Shown here: positions 59,131-64,000 of the stretch, piece by piece
How positions within the stretch are numbered: position 1 is the first letter of the stretch
Layout: the number at the start of each line of letters is the position of its first letter
NCBI GenBank assembly: GCA_020284085.1
Contig: JACEVL010000835.1
Span: 506,501 to 570,500 of the forward strand
Length of the DNA: 64,000 nt
From: Aporrectodea caliginosa
Lineage: Eukaryota; Annelida; Clitellata; Crassiclitellata; Lumbricidae
Direction: 5' to 3'
Notes under the pieces: model-generated
The model's database searches: none
What the model saw: the letters and a program-made list of their open reading frames with translations, nothing else
Told to the model about the DNA's origin: nothing
Made by a program: the position numbers and the translations under genes

Positions 59131-60295
59131 CCACACATGGACGATGGCAGCGAAGAGCATCGATCCAGATGATTCAACATGCTAAACTACGTCATCTATG
59201 TCACTTAGCGTCATCTATAATTCTAATTAAATTTTGCAATTTAAAGCCATCATACTTGTTAGGCTAGTATATATAGTGCGCAGCATCAATGAACACGTTT
59301 TAGTTATTACTATGCTAGGTTTGCGCTTGAAATGAGTCGTCTCAGGATTTGAAGAGAGAATGGAAGCATCGCCTATAGGCCAAGCTACAGTGTGTGATTT
59401 GTCAAAAAAGAAGTGTGGGGGTCGGCTTAATTTCCTTGTTTTGGGGGGGCCAAAATACGCCGCGGCATATCCGACTAGGGGGTCTGGGGGAGCGTCGTAA
59501 GCTCCCCCAGCGGGGTCCGGGGCCCCCCCCCCCCCGCTATTGATTTGGTGCAATCCAAAGCAAAATCTTCTATTGAAAGTGAATTGAATGAATTGAATAA
59601 TATCACCTTTTTAAAGATCAGTGAACATGTTATTTATGTTAAAGGGTTTGAAGTTTATAATAGTGGCATAGTGCAACATAAGAACATAAAAGTCTAACTT
59701 CAACATAAAAGTTGGCTGTACAAATGCAGTAAAATGCACAGGTGCAGGATATATTGAGGTCACAATTTAAAGCGAATGAAATCAGAAAATGTAGTAACCA
59801 AAAAACTTGAAACTTCTACCGGCAGTCCAGCACACGATCAATACTTCGCAGTTAGCACCAAAATCAATGATCATACTTAGTATATGTACCCTTGGAAAGC
59901 CGAGCATACTTGGAAGTTGGCACCAAAATACTTGTTACTTAGTACAACGCAAAGTGAGAATAATACTCAGCAGTCAGCACTCAAAATAATGAAACAATAG
60001 TAAGGTCCTAGGATGAACGAAGTGCTCGGAACTTCACAAGTCACAAGCTGTAACGCATAAACTAAATACTGTTCTTATAACAACTCACAAGAAATAACTT
60101 CAAATAAGAAGATATTTGTGTTCCTATTGAGGACTAAAAACAGAAATAATTTCAAATGACAACAGAAACAAGAATCATCAATAACGAAGTGCAAATTATT
60201 TATGATGAACTAGTCATCATGCGAAAATTATTGAAATGAAATTGTCATGTATGATGTAGCCTAATTTGTGATGAACTCTAGCTAAGTGGTAGTGA
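59131..60295. other. repeat-rich spacer
   Basis: It includes a GC-rich block at 59440-59535 with palindromic GGGGGAGCGTCGTAAGCTCC and GGGGTCCGGGGCCCCC. This resembles transposon-end sequence and may be the downstream border of the transposase-bearing element that follows. The rest is AT-rich and should hold its 3' untranslated region. Confidence 0.4.
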
Positions 60296-62394
60296 CTAGT
60301 CTTTAATCATGGCAAAAAGTTTATATCTTGGTCTAAGCTCATCAACATTCCTTTTCTTCCCTGTTGGTTTGTCGTTGGCACCATGCCTGCCTTTTTTGAA
60401 CCAAGATAAGACATACTCGTGACACTTGAAAAATTGCACAGCAGGGCCATTAACAGCTATCATCAATAGAGCACTGACAGTTTCAGTTTTTAGTCGGTTT
60501 CTTGTGTCTGTGTGCTGGAGATTCATGGAACTAAAACCACGCTCGCAATCTGCACTGGAGATAGGATAAATGGACAGTTTTGTCAGCAATTGTTTTAGAT
60601 GCATTCCTACTTTCAGATTATCTTTAAAAGTAGCAAAATCTGATAGGATTTCAACACTCGCAATAGAACTGAAACAAAGTTGCTTGCAGAGAGCAGCAAC
60701 CTCTCTGCAACCATACAGCGTTTTTTCTAAGTCATCTGTTGGCCAGCTTGTTGGATTCAAGACATTTGCAAGCTTCAATGTCTCTGTGCAAGGGAATCGT
60801 TCAGCTATATTGTCTAACAGACACTGGTAGAATTGACTTCTGAGACTGGTAAAATTTGCAAAGTCAGTATCGGTCCGCTTAAGCAGAACACCCTTGAAAG
60901 ATCCTGTACTATCACACATGTCCCACATGTTTTTTAGACTCTTACCGGGGAATTCTTTCATGGCTAATAACGAGGCTTTCGCTTGGGCAATCTTCATAGT
61001 TGCACTGACAAGATTGGCATCATTACTTTGAAAAAACAATGACAATTGCTTCAATGTGCGCAGTGAATCTTTTAGCATGCACAATTGGCTGACAAAGATC
61101 CAACTAGACATTTTGTTGGCTAAACCTTTGCACTTGCTTGCTTCCTTAGTCGATCTATCACCATTTTCAGACAACCGCAAAAGATGAGCATGTAATGCAC
61201 AGTAATCGCGTAGTAGCGCTTTCATGGAAAGAAACGATGAAAAGGCCCATCTCACTTCAAAAATTTTGTTAATTTTGAGCAACACAGTATTGGTGTCTGC
61301 AGCTATTGAAGCGAGTTCCCTCTGGTTTTTGGGTGACAGACTGTAGAATTTGTACAAACTGTCTATGAAAATTTTGAAATGAGACACACCATTCACTGAA
61401 TCGACCGCATTTTTGATAGCTAATTCCAAACGGTGTGCCATGCAATGGAAGCTCTGAACACGTGGAAATTTTTCCTTCAACAGCGTAGCAACACCTCTAT
61501 AATTGCCTATCATGGTGCTCGCACCGTCACTGCAAAAGCCTACAAGCTGCTTTGAACATATCGCATCAGTTAAACCAACCGATTCCAAATAATTCATCAA
61601 CAAAATATGCAGATCTATCGCAGTACCTGAACTGATTGGTACCAAACCGAGAAAAAATGACTGGACCTCTCCTTCCAGTTCGGTTCTTATGTAAATGATC
61701 ATAGACTGCTTATCTCCAACAGATGTACTTTCGTCTATCATGACAGAAAATAGAAGATCATTTGCAACAATATGATGTATCAACTCACTCCGCATTTCGC
61801 TCGCAATGTGCTCAACAATATTTATGCATGAATGATTAGACACAAGCATATCACCGGTATTTAATCCATTAACTGACTGCAGTGTCATTAGGCGGGAATA
61901 TTCTGCAAATGACAAATTGGATTTCGCACACTCGTATGCGGTTCTAAATGCAATCTCCGTTTTCTCAATGTTTGCTTTGTGTTGTAGCTCAAATAATGCC
62001 TGGGCCTTGTCCACGGCTTTCGGCAATGCATGAGCTGCAGCAGATTGTACTACATCAGCAGAATGTATATGCAGCTTAGACTCACGATGCCTGTCAATTT
62101 TTTTTAACAATGTTTTGGCTGATTTAGCATCTACTTTGCCAGTGATGAAGGCACCTTCTTCACGTTGACCCTGAAACCCGTACGTTTTTACACCACCCAT
62201 CTTCTTGGCTTTAATGCAAATGGAACAACGAACCGCACCACTTTCACAGTATAACCAATCCCTCGACTTGGTCCATGCACTGAATTGATCTTTATTTCGG
62301 CAAACTTTCGGACAAGTATTATCTGCGGTAGTGACAGAATCTTCATCGTCATCATCACTAGTGGACCTAGTAGTGGTGCAGACCGTGCTGTGTT
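60296..62394 (-). CDS. hAT-family transposase-like protein (ZNF862/ZMYM-type)
   Basis: The frame is open for 698 codons from a TTTTTACAG acceptor (62394) to the stop; an upstream first exon is needed because no Met occurs before 62200. The N-terminal part has C/H residues in a TTF/BED-like setting (WLYCESGAVRCSICIK). The RNase H-like fold shows VMIDESTSVGDKQSM and GFCSDGASTMIGNYRGVATL, then FHCMAHRLELAIKNAV. The C terminus is the hAT dimerisation domain (YPISSADCERGFSSMN, then RNRLKTETVSALLMI). These are features of hAT transposases and of domesticated relatives such as ZNF862 and KIAA1586. The frame is undamaged, so it is either a recently active transposon or a host gene. I could not identify terminal inverted repeats with confidence. 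Confidence 0.8.
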
Positions 62395-62867
62395 CTGTAA
62401 AAATAGAAGAAAAATTTTAAATTACTAAGTTGGTAAAACGATGAGAAGAAGCATCCTTATCATGGCTAAAATCGCAATCACCTGGCTTATAACTTATAAA
62501 TGAGTGGCTGAGAGCTAGTCTCGGCTATACGGTACCTGTATTTCAGAGTCTGAGATAATTCGATTTTACTGTTTTTCTAAAATAGTGCTCGAAGTGTATT
62601 TCTTACAAAACCAAAACCGACTAATTACTAGTACAACTATAATTAAATTGGTCGACCGATTGCTTCTCATTATTCTATCTTAGTCTATCTAGAGAAACAA
62701 TGCAGTACCCTCCTCTAAAGTAGTAGAGAGTATATTATTTTATATTTATTTATTTTGAACACAACAAAGCACTGATAATATTTAGGATATAAGCTGCATA
62801 ATAAGCAAAACAAGATCAAGTGTTATCAATTTGATTCTAGAATTGTGTATGTGGCAATACCCATTTG

Positions 62868-63469
62868 ACGTTTCACCGGAATGCAGTGATCGTGTTTTAC
62901 GGTACCTCAGTCTATAGTTCGTTTACGAAAATAAAATGACTTCGTTAACGATAACTATAACTATAACTATAAAATATCATTAACTATAACTATAACTATA
63001 ACGAAAATAACACTAACGAAAATTCATCTTTATTTTCGTTAATACAAAAAATAAAAATAGGAAGTGCAATATGGACGATTCGACATAAATGAGAACGAAA
63101 AATGCGAAATTTTTATTGTGAAATTTGTCAGTTACTTTGGAAACTCGTGTATTCATGAAGCTGACTGTACCCATGCTTCAAAGGTTTTCATAGCTCTGAG
63201 TAAATTGTGAAACAGCGTATTAATACGCACAATTTTGCTTATAGACTTAATTATTGTAACTAAGTAGTAACTAAAATTAACTAAAATAAAATCCATTAAC
63301 TATAACTATAACTATAACTAAAAATAATACTAACTATAACTATAACTATAACTAAAATAAAAAATCATTAACTATAACTATAACTATAACTAAAATAAAA
63401 TCTGTAAGGAATAATTTCACGTTTCACCGGAATGCAGTGATCGTGTTTTACGGTACCTCAGTCTATAGT
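62868..63469. repeat. 51-bp direct repeats flanking TAACTA arrays
   Basis: ACGTTTCACCGGAATGCAGT...CCTCAGTCTATAGT occurs identically at 62868-62918 and 63419-63469. Between them are TAACTATAAC tandem tracts (about 62955-63003 and 63293-63395). It may be a tandem duplication of the flank or a small composite repeat. Confidence 0.8.
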
Positions 63470-63840
63470 CTTGATTACTTTATAACATCCGTTGTAAAAG
63501 TAACGGTTAAACTTGCAACCATGGCTTCAAACTTATAAATCTTGATTAGAACTATATATGGGCGTAGATCCATCAGGGACAGAGGGGACGCGTTCCCCCA
63601 ATAATTTTCTAGGCCTAAGTTAGGCTATGTAAATTTTAACAGTGACTTACAGCTTTTCTCATCCAGATTTGACTAGCATTCAGAAATCGTGAAAAGAAAT
63701 ACAAATTATACAATCATCTATTATCGCTCAGTTTTGTTGTTTTTGTTGTTTGTTTCTTCTTCTTTAGAGCCTCACAACTGTCAACTGTTGAACGAATGAG
63801 GAAATGAAACGAATAAGTCCTACTAACTGCTTGCAGTGGT

Positions 63841-63900
63841 CCAATTTCGACCCCCTCTTGTGGCACTGGCCGCACTGCCAAAAGAGGGGGTCGAAATTGG
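63841..63900. repeat. 60-bp hairpin with 19-bp perfect arms
   Basis: CCAATTTCGACCCCCTCTT and AAGAGGGGGTCGAAATTGG are exact complements around a 22-nt loop. A second inverted pair (ACCCCCACAC / GTGTGGGGGT) follows at 63901-63936. This looks like a transposon end. Confidence 0.8.
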
Positions 63901-64000
63901 ACCCCCACACCTTTTTTGGAGGTCGAAGTGTGGGGGTCGGGCCTTAGCAAAGAGGGGGTCCGACCCAACCCCCCGGCAAATCACACCCTGCCTAGCTATA

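Larger units (their letters stand above)
62395..64000. other. repeat-rich right end of window
   Basis: Contains a 51-bp direct repeat pair, TAACTA tandem tracts and a 60-bp hairpin, listed separately. The sequence after 63540 (GGGACAGAGGGGACGCGTTC) looks like another transposon border. No exon is recognised, though the first exon of the transposase-like gene should lie here. Confidence 0.35.

Overview
This is a eukaryotic, AT-rich window from an animal nuclear genome, very probably a marine invertebrate. The genes have many short exons and short GT-AG introns, and the sequence is crowded with tRNA-derived SINEs, decayed LINE tails and small inverted-repeat transposons. The recurrent AGGCCTA motif and gene content would fit an echinoderm or hemichordate, but I cannot prove the phylum. 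I rebuilt exon chains by hand from splice sites, reading phase and family knowledge. All recognised genes lie on the minus strand.

Layout. 1-6.4 kb: repeats only (LINE remnants and a 1.15-kb foldback element carrying a minisatellite). 6.4-10.4 kb: four phase-compatible exons of a secreted protein with a signal peptide, a Methyltransf_FA (FAMeT)-like domain and a trefoil-like cysteine module. 12.4-20.9 kb: a SKICH plus coiled-coil autophagy-receptor-like gene (TAX1BP1/CALCOCO type). One exon encodes about eight tandem repeats of roughly 46 residues, and a CCAAT-rich promoter with a 5' non-coding exon lies near 20.8-21.0 kb. 21-26.9 kb: repeats. 26.9-28.3 kb: an intronless complete PFKFB reading frame. 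28.3-34.8 kb: repeats, a strong hairpin and a candidate promoter near 32.5 kb. 34.8-53.7 kb: complete coatomer subunit alpha (COPA) in 31 coding exons. 53.8-57 kb: transposons. 57.1-58.3 kb: a two-exon COA3-like gene. 58.35-64 kb: transposons, including an intact hAT-family transposase-like exon.

The genes do not form a pathway. They are housekeeping (COPA in Golgi-to-ER transport, COA3 in cytochrome oxidase assembly, PFKFB in control of glycolysis), selective-autophagy-like, and secreted. The most interesting points are the secreted FAMeT-trefoil gene, the 46-residue repeat array in the SKICH protein with a conserved LVV motif, the intronless PFKFB, an apparent 2-nt frameshift at the COPA exon 5/6 junction, two pre-miRNA-like hairpins, and several hAT-type elements with perfect 8-bp target duplications, two of them close to COPA and COA3 start codons.
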